DNA of 64,000 bases from Episyrphus balteatus (Eukaryota; Arthropoda; Insecta; Diptera; Syrphidae), in NCBI RefSeq assembly GCF_945859705.1, contig NC_079137.1, positions 69,772,277 through 69,836,276 of the forward strand. Reading direction: 5' to 3'. Positions 1 to 9,126 of this stretch are shown here, piece by piece (position 1 is the stretch's first letter; every line of letters begins with the position of its first letter). Made by a program: the position numbers and the translations under genes. The notes under the pieces were generated by a model, which did not search any database, had not been told where the DNA came from, and saw only the letters and a program-made list of their open reading frames with translations.

Positions 1-119
1 AATTGAAAAAATTAATATTATGTAATATTAAAATCATTGGACCGTTTTCAAACAGTTAAATTTTTAAAAAATTTAAATCCAAAAATGATTTTTTTTTTTG
101 AAAATTTTTCTTTACTCTT

Positions 120-132
120 AACTTTCTAACTT
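120..132. repeat. Target-site duplication, 5' copy
   Basis: AACTTTCTAACTT directly precedes the retrotransposon. It is repeated identically at 4998-5010 after the poly(A) tail. The leading AA of the second copy may belong to the tail, so the certain length is 11 bp (122-132 and 5000-5010). Confidence 0.9.
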
Positions 133-246
133 TCCCCCTTCGGGTAGGGGAAAAGAAAGAATATACCCGAGGTAGGCATGCCTGTCGTAAGAGGCGACTA
201 AAATCCACCCTCCGTATACTGAGAATGACGTATACAAAAATATGGA
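133..246 (+). promoter_or_regulatory. Structured 5' leader/internal promoter region of the retrotransposon
   Basis: Jockey-type elements carry an internal promoter in their 5' end (family knowledge). Here the leader holds three foldable parts: TTTCCCC (131-137) pairing with GGGGAAA (147-153); the perfect palindrome AGGCATGCCT at about 174-183; and GTCG...CGAC (about 184-198) around TAAGAGG. A two-codon upstream ORF (242-250) ends across the ORF1 start codon. Confidence 0.6.
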
Positions 247-250
247 ATGA
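242..250 (+). other. Two-codon uORF overlapping the ORF1 start
   Basis: ATG GAA TGA at 242-250. Its stop codon overlaps the ORF1 ATG (247-249) by two bases. Such an arrangement could make ORF1 translation depend on termination and reinitiation. The arrangement is visible; the regulatory role is inference. Confidence 0.4.
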
Positions 251-1938
251 ATAAAACAGAAAGATATAGTACCCCAGGTGGCAATTCAGATTTTCTGGAA
301 AATCCACCCTCTTCGGAGGTCGGCTCTAAGGATTCTGGGGAGAGCCAATTATTCCAATTCGAGCACTTGATAAATCCGTTTTCAAGAAAAAACATGATAA
401 CGCGATCACCACCACCAACATCGAGTGCAACCGGGCAAAAGAGTCTGCCTAAACTGCCAGAGCGTGCAAAAGAAGACTCAGAGAAAAAAGATAATCTTGA
501 AAAAGACAATAACGATCTTCGTCAAAGACTCGACGAAACATTGAAACTCTATCAAGAGTTGAAAGAAGAAATCAATTTTCTAAGAATTGAAAATGAGGCC
601 TTAAAGAAAGCCCATCAAGAAATCGATCTTCTCCGCAAGGAAAATGATATGTTAAAAATAGCACAAACACTTAAAGAAACAAAAACAACTCCACAGCAAG
701 TGGTAATTCACGAATATAAAACAGACGAAGAAGAGCTAGAACGTGAAACGGAAAGATCCTCCAAAAATTCAAAAAGACGTACCAAAAAACGTAAAGTTTT
801 CTCCTCACCAGAGGGTGCTTCTTCTTCCGAGACAGAAGAAATAAAAGAAGTAAATGCACCAAAAGATACAAATATCAAAGAAAAACCGGTTAAAATAAGG
901 CCACCGCCACCGATTAATGTTGTCGGAGTTGCGGAGTTCAATAAATTACAAACCATTTTAAAGGCGTTACCGCCAACGAATTTGAAAGTTATCTCGCTTA
1001 ATAACAACAAGTGGAAAGTTTGTGTAAAAGACTCCGATAACTATCGTCTCCTTTCGCGAAGACTGAATGAAGAAAAAGTAGAGTGGTACACATATGAAAA
1101 CAAGTCGGAAAGACCCCTACGCGTCGTGGTGAGGGGCTTACACTCTTCATGTCAAAAAACCGACATCATTAATGATCTTAAAGAAAAGAATTACAAGATC
1201 TTAGATGCGGAAAACATAGTAAAGAAAGAAAGACAACAAAAAGATAAAGAAACAGTCGTGGTACAACGTGGTCTTCCACTATTTATACTCACGTTCGATA
1301 AAACAGAAAAACTAGAGGAAATTTACAAAATCAAAAGAATACTTAGCCTCGTAGTTAAGATCGAACCTCTAAAAAAACATACAAAACAAGTTCCTCAGTG
1401 TAGACGCTGTCAAGGGTTCAACCACACACAAACTTATTGTAAAAAAGAACCAAGGTGTGTGAAATGCGCGGGAAAACACTTAACCGCAGATTGCACCGGA
1501 AATAGCAAGAGTCCAGCGAAGTGCATAAATTGCAACGGAAGTCACCCGGCAAGTTATAGAGGCTGTGAAGTAGCTAAAGAGCTACAAAAACGCCGAGAAA
1601 AAATTCATGCCCAAAGAAAACCCACAAAGAACGAAACTTCTAAGACCCCTAAAAGGGTAAATACAACAAAACCCGCCACTGGTAAAGAAAATCAAACGCC
1701 AACAACATCAAACACGTCTCCAAAGAAACGTAATGGAAACTCATACGCTGAAATGGCGGCTTCACCCGTAATCAAAAATAATTCCGAACCTGTCGCATTC
1801 TCTCAATGCTTGGCTATAATTTTGTCAAAATTTGAGGATCAGTTAAAACTTAACAAATTTATGTCTGAAAGGCTTTCTAAACTCGAAGATTTTATTTTAT
1901 CCAACACTATTCAAAATATAAATGATGGAAAAGCTTAA
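247..1938 (+). CDS. Retrotransposon ORF1, Gag-like zinc-knuckle protein
   Basis: 563-aa nucleic-acid-binding protein that should coat the element RNA and form the ribonucleoprotein. The N-terminal ~70 residues are polar. About residues 75-145 form a heptad-rich, strongly charged coiled coil likely used for oligomerisation. A Lys/Arg-rich linker with a serine/glutamate stretch follows. About residues 230-375 correspond to the region that precedes the knuckles in Jockey Gags. Three knuckles lie at about residues 385-445: CRRCQGFNHTQTYC (CX2CX4HX4C), CVKCAGKHLTADC (CX2CX3HX4C) and CINCNGSHPASYRGC (CX2CX3HX6C), the usual Jockey triplet. The basic tail overlaps ORF2 by 17 nt. The start was chosen as the first ATG of the open frame. 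Confidence 0.92.
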   Translation: MNKTERYSTPGGNSDFLENPPSSEVGSKDSGESQLFQFEHLINPFSRKNMITRSPPPTSSATGQKSLPKLPERAKEDSEKKDNLEKDNNDLRQRLDETLKLYQELKEEINFLRIENEALKKAHQEIDLLRKENDMLKIAQTLKETKTTPQQVVIHEYKTDEEELERETERSSKNSKRRTKKRKVFSSPEGASSSETEEIKEVNAPKDTNIKEKPVKIRPPPPINVVGVAEFNKLQTILKALPPTNLKVISLNNNKWKVCVKDSDNYRLLSRRLNEEKVEWYTYENKSERPLRVVVRGLHSSCQKTDIINDLKEKNYKILDAENIVKKERQQKDKETVVVQRGLPLFILTFDKTEKLEEIYKIKRILSLVVKIEPLKKHTKQVPQCRRCQGFNHTQTYCKKEPRCVKCAGKHLTADCTGNSKSPAKCINCNGSHPASYRGCEVAKELQKRREKIHAQRKPTKNETSKTPKRVNTTKPATGKENQTPTTSNTSPKKRNGNSYAEMAASPVIKNNSEPVAFSQCLAIILSKFEDQLKLNKFMSERLSKLEDFILSNTIQNINDGKA

Positions 1939-4594
1939 AATTATAACATGGAACGCCAACGGATTATGGCAAAGACTTGGAGAATTAGAAATGGTTATGC
2001 GGGAAAAAGATATTGACATTTGTCTGATATCAGAAACCCATGTTAAAAAAGAATCAAATTTCAATATAAATGGTTTTCTAGATTACCACGCAATTCATCC
2101 GTCGAACAAAGCAAGAGGCGGAGCATCATTATACATAAAAGATTGTGTTAAACACTCGACAGGCCTTAAGCTTGAGCTTGAATCGATGCAACTTATAAGT
2201 GTGCAAGTTGAAACTAAGCATGATGTACTTAATATCTCATCTATATACTGCCCTCCGCGGTACAAAATTGATAAAAATGAATTTTCAAACTTGCTAAAAT
2301 TACTTAGACCAACTTTAATTATCGGCGGCGACTTTAATGCAAAGCACACGTTTTGGGGTTCTAGATGTATATCTCAAAAAGGCCGAGCGTTATACGAAGC
2401 CGGTATGGAGAACAATTGTGACTTTCATTCTACTGGGAAACCAACTTATTGGCCGGCAGATACCTCCAAAATACCTGACCTGATTGATTACTTTATAGTC
2501 AGGGGAATACCGTCAAATCGAATTAAAATAACGGAATGCTTTGATCTTTTTTCAGACCACTCTCCCGTTATACTCACAATCAGCGAAAGTCTTGTTAAAG
2601 TTGAAATGCCACCTAGACTAACAAACGGTAAAACTAACTGGGAAGGCTTTAAGAAAGATATTGAGGATAATGTTGAATTAAGGGTATCACTACAGACACC
2701 TCTTGAGCTTGAGAAAGCGGTAGATAATTTTGTGCATGTTGTTCAAAAAGCCGCATGGAACAATACCCCTTGCCAAAGAGAAATTTCAGGGTACAAAGAT
2801 GCTAAATATCCCCAAGAGATAAAAGACGTACTTAAAGAAAAGCGAAAAGCGCGTAAAAAATGGCAACAAACTCGTGCTCCTCAACACAAATCTAATTCAA
2901 ATCGCTTAAGTAATTTGCTTAAAAAAATGATATCAGATTTCAAGAACCGCGAAGCTAAAAATTACCTTGAAAATTTGACGGCAGGTAAAGAATCTAACTA
3001 CTCTCTATGGAAAGCTATAAAAGCCACGAAAAAACCTAAGCTTCCAGCACCTCCGATTATGAAAGACCAAAATGCATGGGCAAGAAGCGACAAAGAGAAA
3101 GCAAACGTTTTCGCTGATTACCTAGAGGACACATTCAAACCATTCAATGGGCAAGCATTGAATGATAGTATAAATATGAATTTAACGTCAAGTGAAAGCT
3201 TTATCACAAGAAATGTTACACTCGCCGAATTAAAAAAAGAAATTAAGAAGCTAAAGCCAAAAAAAGCACCCGGATACGACTTAATTACAGCGGAAATTCT
3301 TAAAATGCTCCCACGGAAAGGTTTAATAAATCTCCTCTATATAATGAATGCCACTTTAAGGTTAGAATACATTCCAAATCAATGGAAAGTCGCAGAAGTA
3401 ATAATGGTCTTGAAACCTGGCAAACCATCACACGAAAAGAAATCATACAGACCCATTTCACTGCTTCCTGTAGTATCGAAGGTTTTCGAGAGAATATTTT
3501 TGCAGCGACTTCAGCCAATAATAGAAGAAAAAGGTCTTATACCTGAACACCAGTTCGGTTTTAGAAACAAGCACTCAACGATAGATCAAGTGCATAGAAT
3601 CACCGATGTCATTGAGAGAGCTCTCGAAGAAAAGAAAATTTGTTCAGCGGTCTTTTTAGATGTATCTCAAGCTTTTGACAAAGTATGGCACGAGGGCCTT
3701 AAATTCAAGTTAAGACAAGTCCTACCTGAAGGACTCTTTACCATTCTTAGAGAATATCTAGAGAACAGAATTTTCCGCGTCAGACACGGAAATGATTACT
3801 CAGACTTTAGGGAAATAGTGGCTGGGGTACCACAAGGTAGTGTTTTAGGTCCTATTTTGTACCTTCTATTCACACGCGATATACCTCAAACAGAAAACAC
3901 AATTGTAGCTACTTTTGCTGATGATACCGCAATACTTGCAGTAGGCAAAACAATCAACGAGTCGACAAGTAAATTGCAAAATGCCCTTAACAATGTCAAT
4001 GAATGGACAAAAACGTGGCGAATAGCGCTTAACGAATTTAAGTCAGTCCACGTGGACTTTACATATAAGAAAATAAATAGACTACCTGTTTTTATTAATA
4101 CTACTCAAGTCCCATTTGCAAATGAGGCAAAATATCTCGGGATGACTCTCGACGCGAAATTAAAATGGAAAGCGCATGTTAAAAATAAATGTGATCAATT
4201 AAATATGAAATTGAGAGAAATGTACTGGTTGCTAGGACAACATTCTAGACTAAGTATCGAAAACAAATTATTAGTTTACAAGCAGGTACTAAAGCCTGTC
4301 TGGACATACGGTATTCAACTCTGGGGTTGTACACGCGATACAAATTTAAATAGATTACAAACTTTTGAAAATAAATTATTAAGATCATTTGTAAATGCGC
4401 CGTGGTATATAAGAAACGAAGATCTTCACAGGGATCTTGGAATCCCCACGGTTCGTGAAGAAATAAAAACGTTTGCCCAAAAACATCGAAAACGGTTAGT
4501 CGAACATACTAATAGAACAATACTAGAAATTCTCGACGAGACAAACTTAGTACGACGTTTGCGAAGGACTAAACCTTCCGATTTGGTACAGTGA
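1922..4594 (+). CDS. Retrotransposon ORF2, APE endonuclease-reverse transcriptase
   Basis: 890-aa enzyme that nicks the target and reverse-transcribes the element RNA there. The APE-type endonuclease spans residues 1-225: N11 (TWNANG), E38 (ISETH), D137/N139 (GGDFNA) and D212/H213 (SDHSPV) are present. The reverse transcriptase covers about residues 440-700: APGYDLITAEIL, YRPISLLPVVSKVFERI, HQFGFR, SAVFLDVSQAFDKVWH, GVPQGSVLGP and catalytic FADD (D667, D668). The C-terminal ~190 residues are the usual Jockey thumb/tail; no RNase H is seen. The ATG at 1922 overlaps the ORF1 end (stop 1936-1938) in the next frame, so translation is probably coupled to ORF1 termination. No stop or frameshift interrupts it. 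Confidence 0.95.
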   Translation: MMEKLKIITWNANGLWQRLGELEMVMREKDIDICLISETHVKKESNFNINGFLDYHAIHPSNKARGGASLYIKDCVKHSTGLKLELESMQLISVQVETKHDVLNISSIYCPPRYKIDKNEFSNLLKLLRPTLIIGGDFNAKHTFWGSRCISQKGRALYEAGMENNCDFHSTGKPTYWPADTSKIPDLIDYFIVRGIPSNRIKITECFDLFSDHSPVILTISESLVKVEMPPRLTNGKTNWEGFKKDIEDNVELRVSLQTPLELEKAVDNFVHVVQKAAWNNTPCQREISGYKDAKYPQEIKDVLKEKRKARKKWQQTRAPQHKSNSNRLSNLLKKMISDFKNREAKNYLENLTAGKESNYSLWKAIKATKKPKLPAPPIMKDQNAWARSDKEKANVFADYLEDTFKPFNGQALNDSINMNLTSSESFITRNVTLAELKKEIKKLKPKKAPGYDLITAEILKMLPRKGLINLLYIMNATLRLEYIPNQWKVAEVIMVLKPGKPSHEKKSYRPISLLPVVSKVFERIFLQRLQPIIEEKGLIPEHQFGFRNKHSTIDQVHRITDVIERALEEKKICSAVFLDVSQAFDKVWHEGLKFKLRQVLPEGLFTILREYLENRIFRVRHGNDYSDFREIVAGVPQGSVLGPILYLLFTRDIPQTENTIVATFADDTAILAVGKTINESTSKLQNALNNVNEWTKTWRIALNEFKSVHVDFTYKKINRLPVFINTTQVPFANEAKYLGMTLDAKLKWKAHVKNKCDQLNMKLREMYWLLGQHSRLSIENKLLVYKQVLKPVWTYGIQLWGCTRDTNLNRLQTFENKLLRSFVNAPWYIRNEDLHRDLGIPTVREEIKTFAQKHRKRLVEHTNRTILEILDETNLVRRLRRTKPSDLVQ

Positions 4595-4999
4595 AATTTT
4601 TCAATTTAATTCCTTTATTTCGAAATATCGGCATTGATTAATATAAATTTAAATGTTTTAGAGATTTTATTTATTTAACTTCCTTTAAAATATTTTTTTG
4701 ATAACAAAAATTTAAACCATTACTTAATGATTTAATTTAAAACAAAAGTTATTTATTTATTTTTAAATATCATCAGTAGGAACTTTCATCGGAAAGTTAC
4801 CTACAACACGTAACTTAACTTCGAGAAAGATAAATTGCTAGATAAGTTCCATCTGAACTTAGTTGCAATCGGGAGGAGGAGGTGGTTTTAGTGGTTAAGA
4901 GTCCCACATATCTATGAGCACGCGTTTTCCGGTCCTCATAGAATCTTTTGAAGATTTCAACACCTACCCACGGACAAAAAAAAAAAAAAAAAAAAAAAA
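4595..4999 (+). other. Retrotransposon 3' UTR with hairpins and poly(A) tail
   Basis: This segment likely contains the signal its reverse transcriptase recognises. A strong stem-loop is formed by GTAGGAACTTTC (4776-4787), loop ATCG, and GAAAGTT-A-CCTAC (4792-4804), which gives 12 pairs with a one-base bulge. A second hairpin pairs CTATGAG (4912-4918) with CTCATAG (4935-4941). An uninterrupted run of 24 A (4976-4999) ends the element. Confidence 0.75.
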
Positions 5000-5010
5000 C
5001 TTTCTAACTT
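4998..5010. repeat. Target-site duplication, 3' copy
   Basis: Second copy of AACTTTCTAACTT. After it the sequence continues ACGAAT, unlike the TCCCCC that follows the 5' copy, so the duplication ends here. Confidence 0.9.
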
Positions 5011-6483
5011 ACGAATTTTAAAATAAATTTCACCCCATGAGTTTATCTTATTACTGTCTTGAAATCTTTGTCTCCTCCAAACACATTTTGGACAGTTTCT
5101 AGGGACACCAATTACAAATAATTAATAACACCGTTAACATTATGTCATCTTTTTCGCTTAGGATTTTAAAGAAAAAAAAAATAAAAACTGACTTTGACAT
5201 TTGACAAATTGCAACATACTTGCGGATGTCCTCCTCTTTGATAAAACTCCAAGGAAAAGGATATTATTATTTAAGTCTCAAGAGATGCTATTAGAACCAC
5301 TTTACTAGTCCCTATTATAAAATGTCTCTTGGGAAATTTCAATGTCTAACTATGTTTACTTTTTAAATTAACTCTTTTTTTTCTTCAAGTGTACAATGTG
5401 TCACAGGAATAGCGGTTTCGGTTGAGTTCTGGGTGCACAAATAAAAATGAAAATTGCTAGACACAAAATGTGTGTGTTGGAAAAGTAAAGTAGAGAGGTA
5501 TAACACTACTATATAGGTACTTTCTTTCTCTGATATAAAAAGGATGAAGCGTTATTTCCTTTTTTTTTCTTTGCTATTTGTCTATGTGCTGTAGAGCACT
5601 CGGCACTCCCTTAAGTACATTATTAAGGAAAAGTATAGTGGGTAGTTGTATGATACTTTGGTATTTTGTAAGACTTACCGCTTTGGGCCTACAAAATTAC
5701 TTTATGACCGAATGTAACAATTATTGTAAGTTTTTTTTTGCTTCAACAAAGCACAAACAATATCTCACCAGGATATATGAACGGAAAAGATTTTATTTTT
5801 TTTTTGAAGTTGTTTGTCGGTCTTCTTTTATAGAAAAAAAAAGGAGAAATGAGCACTTACACATACACTCTCTCGTCGGAGCTATCAGACCATTATACCC
5901 AAGGGTAGTGTTGATGAATTTTTGATTGCACAAACCAGTTAAGTGTCACATTCAACGAGTTGGAGAGATAGTAGTCCCCAGAATGAAGTATTAAGTAACA
6001 AGCGAAAAAGAATGTTAAATAAAGACAAAAAAAAAAACACTATAAAAACCTAGGCGGTCAAATGTATATGGAAGAAAAAATGGAAAAAAAAGAAGAAAAA
6101 GTAAGAAATTGAAGTAAGAAATTACGAGAGGTACTATGTGGTTTTAAGGATATGGCAAGCCCATTAAAAGACTACAACTCTCAGTAAGTGTAACCAAGAT
6201 AACGAGCAAAAACTGTTAGTTTTTCCGGAGATGAGATTTATGTGAGATAAAGACAGTAAGCGCTTCTAACTTTTTTTTATTGTTGTTCTTTAATACTTCT
6301 TGATATATAAGCAACATGGCAGATCGTTAGTCACATATATTGAGCTATTAGAAAGTTTGTCACATTTAAGGGTTTTAATGCTTTCAGAGAAAATGTTTAT
6401 TTTTTGTTTTCTCTTGATTGGTAAAATGAGTGTTCGATTCGAAGAAACTAAAATCTTCAAACAAATTATTTGAATCTTTTGAA
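5011..6483. other. AT-rich non-coding DNA, no gene recognised
   Basis: Frames are interrupted. The longest open stretch (5578-5925, 115 codons) is low-complexity and lacks any family motif. Nothing else is supported. Confidence 0.6.
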
Positions 6484-6705
6484 ACAAAAAAAAAAAACAT
6501 AGAATTAATTAAAGAAGGAGCTACAACGGCTTAGGAGAGATGAACTTTTTCATGACAATTTTATTCTTGGAGGCTTTATCAATTCGCCACAAGTGATAGG
6601 TAGTACCCCTGGAAAAAAATCTTTTTTTAGGTGGGAATCGAACCCAGACATCTGGCATCATAGTACATCGCACTTACTATCGCACCAAGTGTATCTTTTT
6701 TAACT
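6484..6705 (-). repeat. tRNA-derived SINE-like element
   Basis: On the minus strand a tRNA-like head lies at about 6630-6697: TGGTGCGATAGTAAGTGCG resembles a pol III box A, and GGGTTCGATTCCCACC is a near-perfect box B. A tRNA-unrelated body follows and ends in a T-rich run (A12 on the + strand at 6486-6497). The head does not close into a full cloverleaf, so this is not called a tRNA gene. It may instead be a tRNA pseudogene with unrelated flanks. Confidence 0.6.
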
Positions 6706-6877
6706 TTTAACAAATAAATCCCTCGAAGGCTTTGAACTTTAAGCAAGATTAACCATGTGATAAACTTTGGGTACCTATGTACTTTATTTTTTTTTTTTTC
6801 GTTTTTTAAAGCATTTGAGTAGGGTTGCCGCATGATTCCTCCTATTTAAGAGATATCAACCGACAATTTTAAGGTAG

Positions 6878-8090
6878 TAGGGGAAAGTGGCCTTGCTAGA
6901 AATAGTAGAATCGGACATAATTAGAAAGTTTTATGAACGCGATTCTTTAACCACCTCAAAAAGTACACTCGTTAAAATTTTGTGAAATTTTTTTTGCAAA
7001 AAAAAAGTATAAAGAACATTGTATTTTGGGAAAAGAAGTTAATGTATGCATGTATGAAGTATTTCTTATTAATTTACTGAATTATGTTGGCTTAGAACGA
7101 TTTTAGATTTTCCGGTATAAAACTTAAATTCAAAAATTTCAAAATGGGCAAAACGGCCTACTAAGTACTCGGCTAAAATGGCATACCTATTTCACATGCC
7201 ATTTTATACTTACTTTCACATTTTCATTTTGGATGACTCGTAGAAAGATCTGGGGGGATTAAGCACCTGTTGTTTCAAGAAAATGGAAAAGGAGTCCTTT
7301 GATTCAATATTTCATTTAAATTCACGTATGTTTGGAGAGTGTGCCATTTTACCCGGGTAAATTTGATCAGTGAAAATAACACCGGCACACAAAATAAAAA
7401 AAGTGTCATATACGCTGAATCCGAATTTCAAATCCGTTTGGCCCTGTCACCCTCCAGTTTTGAGTAAAATGCAAAAAAACTCAAAAAAAGGAAGTTTTTT
7501 TACTTTTTTGGGGTCTTTTTTACATTTTTCTCAAAACTGGAGGGTGACCGGGCCAAACGGACTTGAAATTCGGATTCAGAGGGTCCAAAAACATATAGAA
7601 AGATAGGTCTTGTTCCTGGTACATACAACTTTTTTTTTGGTGTGCTGGCATTGTCGCGAAATGTCGCTTTCATCCCCGGCACACAAAAAAAAAAGTTCCA
7701 TGTACCAAGAACCAGACCTATCGTTCTATATGTTTTTGGACCCGCTGAATTCGAATTTCAAGTCCGTTTTGCCCGAACACCCTTCAGTTTTGAGAAAAAT
7801 GCAAAAAACTCCAAAAAAGTCATAAAATTCCAAACAAAATGCAGTCACAGCTCAAAACTGGAGGGTGACCGGGCCAAACGGACTTGAAATTCGGATTCAG
7901 CGTGCCTAAAAACATATAGAAAGATAGGTCTGGTTCCTGGTACATGACAATTTTTTTATTTTGTGTGCCGGTGTTATTTTTGGAATGTGAGAGTAATATA
8001 TTAAACTTTGAAAAGTATATAGCATTTAAGTTTGAATGTTACTTTTTTTCGAGATATGGGACATTTTCCTTAGGAGGAACCCTTCCCCTA
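6878..8090 (+). mobile_element. Motif-iterated TIR element E1, copy A (non-autonomous)
   Basis: Non-coding repeat homologous to 16202-17133 in inverted orientation. Its ends are TAGGGGAAAGTGGCC (6878) and CCTTCCCCTA (8090), inverted and both carrying TA at the outer edge. The interior reiterates AAAATGGC/GCCATTTT, for example GGCTAAAATGGCATACC near 7172 and GTGCCATTTTACCC near 7341. Compared with copy B it has lost part of both termini and gained a fold-back insertion at 7373-7980. Confidence 0.7.
7373..7980. mobile_element. Fold-back element FB1 inserted in E1 copy A
   Basis: The outer 30 bp are perfect inverted repeats (AAAATAACACCGGCACACAA... at 7373 and its complement ending at 7980). 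Inside, a 50-bp module occurs four times in alternating orientation: 7415-7464 (-), 7530-7579 (+), 7745-7794 (-) and 7851-7900 (+). The two + copies are identical. The element is absent at the equivalent place in E1 copy B, which supports insertion. Short open frames inside are by-products of the repeats. Confidence 0.75.
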
Positions 8091-8947
8091 GAGGGTTTAA
8101 CCTAGAATGTATGTGTGTATAAGCCTTAAACTCATTCAAATATAAAAAAATTTGGCTACAAATAATTTTTTTTCATGTTTTTTTTTTCTAAGCATTTGAG
8201 TATGGTTGCGGAGGATTTATAAATATTTTAGAATAATTGGCACCCGATATATTTTTAGAAAGTGTCAGCTATAGTTAAATGTATATTTAAGAAGTTTATT
8301 TATATCTAAATTTCTTGGCCAAAAAAGATTACTTGCAGTGTTTTTTTTTTATTTTTCAATTGAATAGGGTTGCCATATTTGAAGGCTTATAGATTCGTTA
8401 AAATTACTTAGGTTTCTTGCATTTTATAATTTTTTTTATTTGATTAACAAACTTAAAAGACATACAAAATTAGGTGACATGGTAATATTTAATTTAGAAT
8501 AGAGATGAAATAAAAAGGTTCCCATTTTTTTTTCATTTTTATTATCAACTTATCATTCATTTGACAACTCTAACCTTTTCAACTAGATTACTTAACTTTC
8601 GAATTTTTAGCTATATATCAAGTTTAGAGATTTCCTAGTGATGAAGTGTTATACATGATAATAAAGTATAGTATAAGGTATAGGTATAAGGTTGCCAGAA
8701 GTCTAAATTTATAAAATTTGTATAAAAGTAATAGATGTCAGAAACTATCTATGCAAATCGTTTTGAAAATTTCAAAATACAAATCAAACAACACATAAAA
8801 ATGTTCAATTTTTTTTCACTTAAATTTAAAATCGCTTTAAAAATTGTTATTTACATATTTTTAGAATTTAAATTGCTTTTGGTATACATATAGCTCAAAA
8901 CAATATTCATTACGAAACATACCTAGATTTAATAATTGAAAATTTTG
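8091..8947. other. AT-rich spacer upstream of the IR cluster
   Basis: I see no ORF, RNA gene or repeat family here beyond short T-runs. Confidence 0.6.
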
Positions 8948-9024
8948 TAATTAAATCATTACCATTATTATCTATCACAATAAAATGTGCTTTAATCCAT
9001 TTGAAATCCATTTATTATACAGAT
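8948..9024 (+). promoter_or_regulatory. Distal conserved upstream block of IR gene 1
   Basis: An ~80-bp block with AATTAAATCATTA, ATTATCTATCAC and ATTTGAAATCCATTTAT recurs upstream of IR pseudogene 2 (13181-13260, inverted), IR locus 4 (19995-20076, inverted) and IR gene 5 (20642-20727). Conservation between paralogues suggests a shared enhancer, although simple co-duplication is also possible. Confidence 0.55.
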
Positions 9025-9054
9025 AAAATCTGATGAAAGGAATGCTTTTTCGAC

Positions 9055-9126
9055 AATTGACACGTGTTAAAAATTATTCAACGTCAAAAAAGTCTACTTT
9101 TTCAGTGTTAAACTGAAAGCTATCAA
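9055..9126 (+). promoter_or_regulatory. Core promoter and short 5' UTR of IR gene 1
   Basis: GACACGTGTTAAAAATTATT followed by CAACGTCAA is nearly repeated at IR locus 4. TCAGTG at 9102-9107 fits the arthropod Initiator, followed by TTAAACTGAAAGCTATCAAA up to the ATG. If transcription starts at the Initiator A (9104) the 5' UTR is only 23 nt. The same spacing is found at three other loci. Confidence 0.55.

Larger units (their letters stand above)
133..4999 (+). mobile_element. Full-length Jockey-clade non-LTR retrotransposon
   Basis: Autonomous LINE-type element that copies itself by target-primed reverse transcription. It has a 5' leader of about 114 nt, ORF1 (Gag-like, three zinc knuckles) at 247-1938, ORF2 (endonuclease plus reverse transcriptase) at 1922-4594, a 3' UTR with hairpins and a 24-A tail (4976-4999). 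The 11-13 bp flanking repeat (AACTTTCTAACTT at 120-132 and 4998-5010) is perfect; its first two A cannot be separated from the tail. Both ORFs are open with all catalytic motifs. There is no LTR, protease or RNase H domain, which with the CCHC-type Gag and APE endonuclease fits the Jockey clade. The intact ORFs, homogeneous tail and perfect duplication suggest a young, possibly active copy (inference). Confidence 0.95.

Noticed and set aside
133..4999. Retrovirus or LTR retrotransposon
   Set aside because: No LTRs, protease, integrase or RNase H. The APE endonuclease, poly(A) tail and target duplication identify a non-LTR element.
6630..6697. A functional tRNA gene
   Set aside because: Box B is good, but acceptor and anticodon stems do not close. 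A SINE-like body follows.
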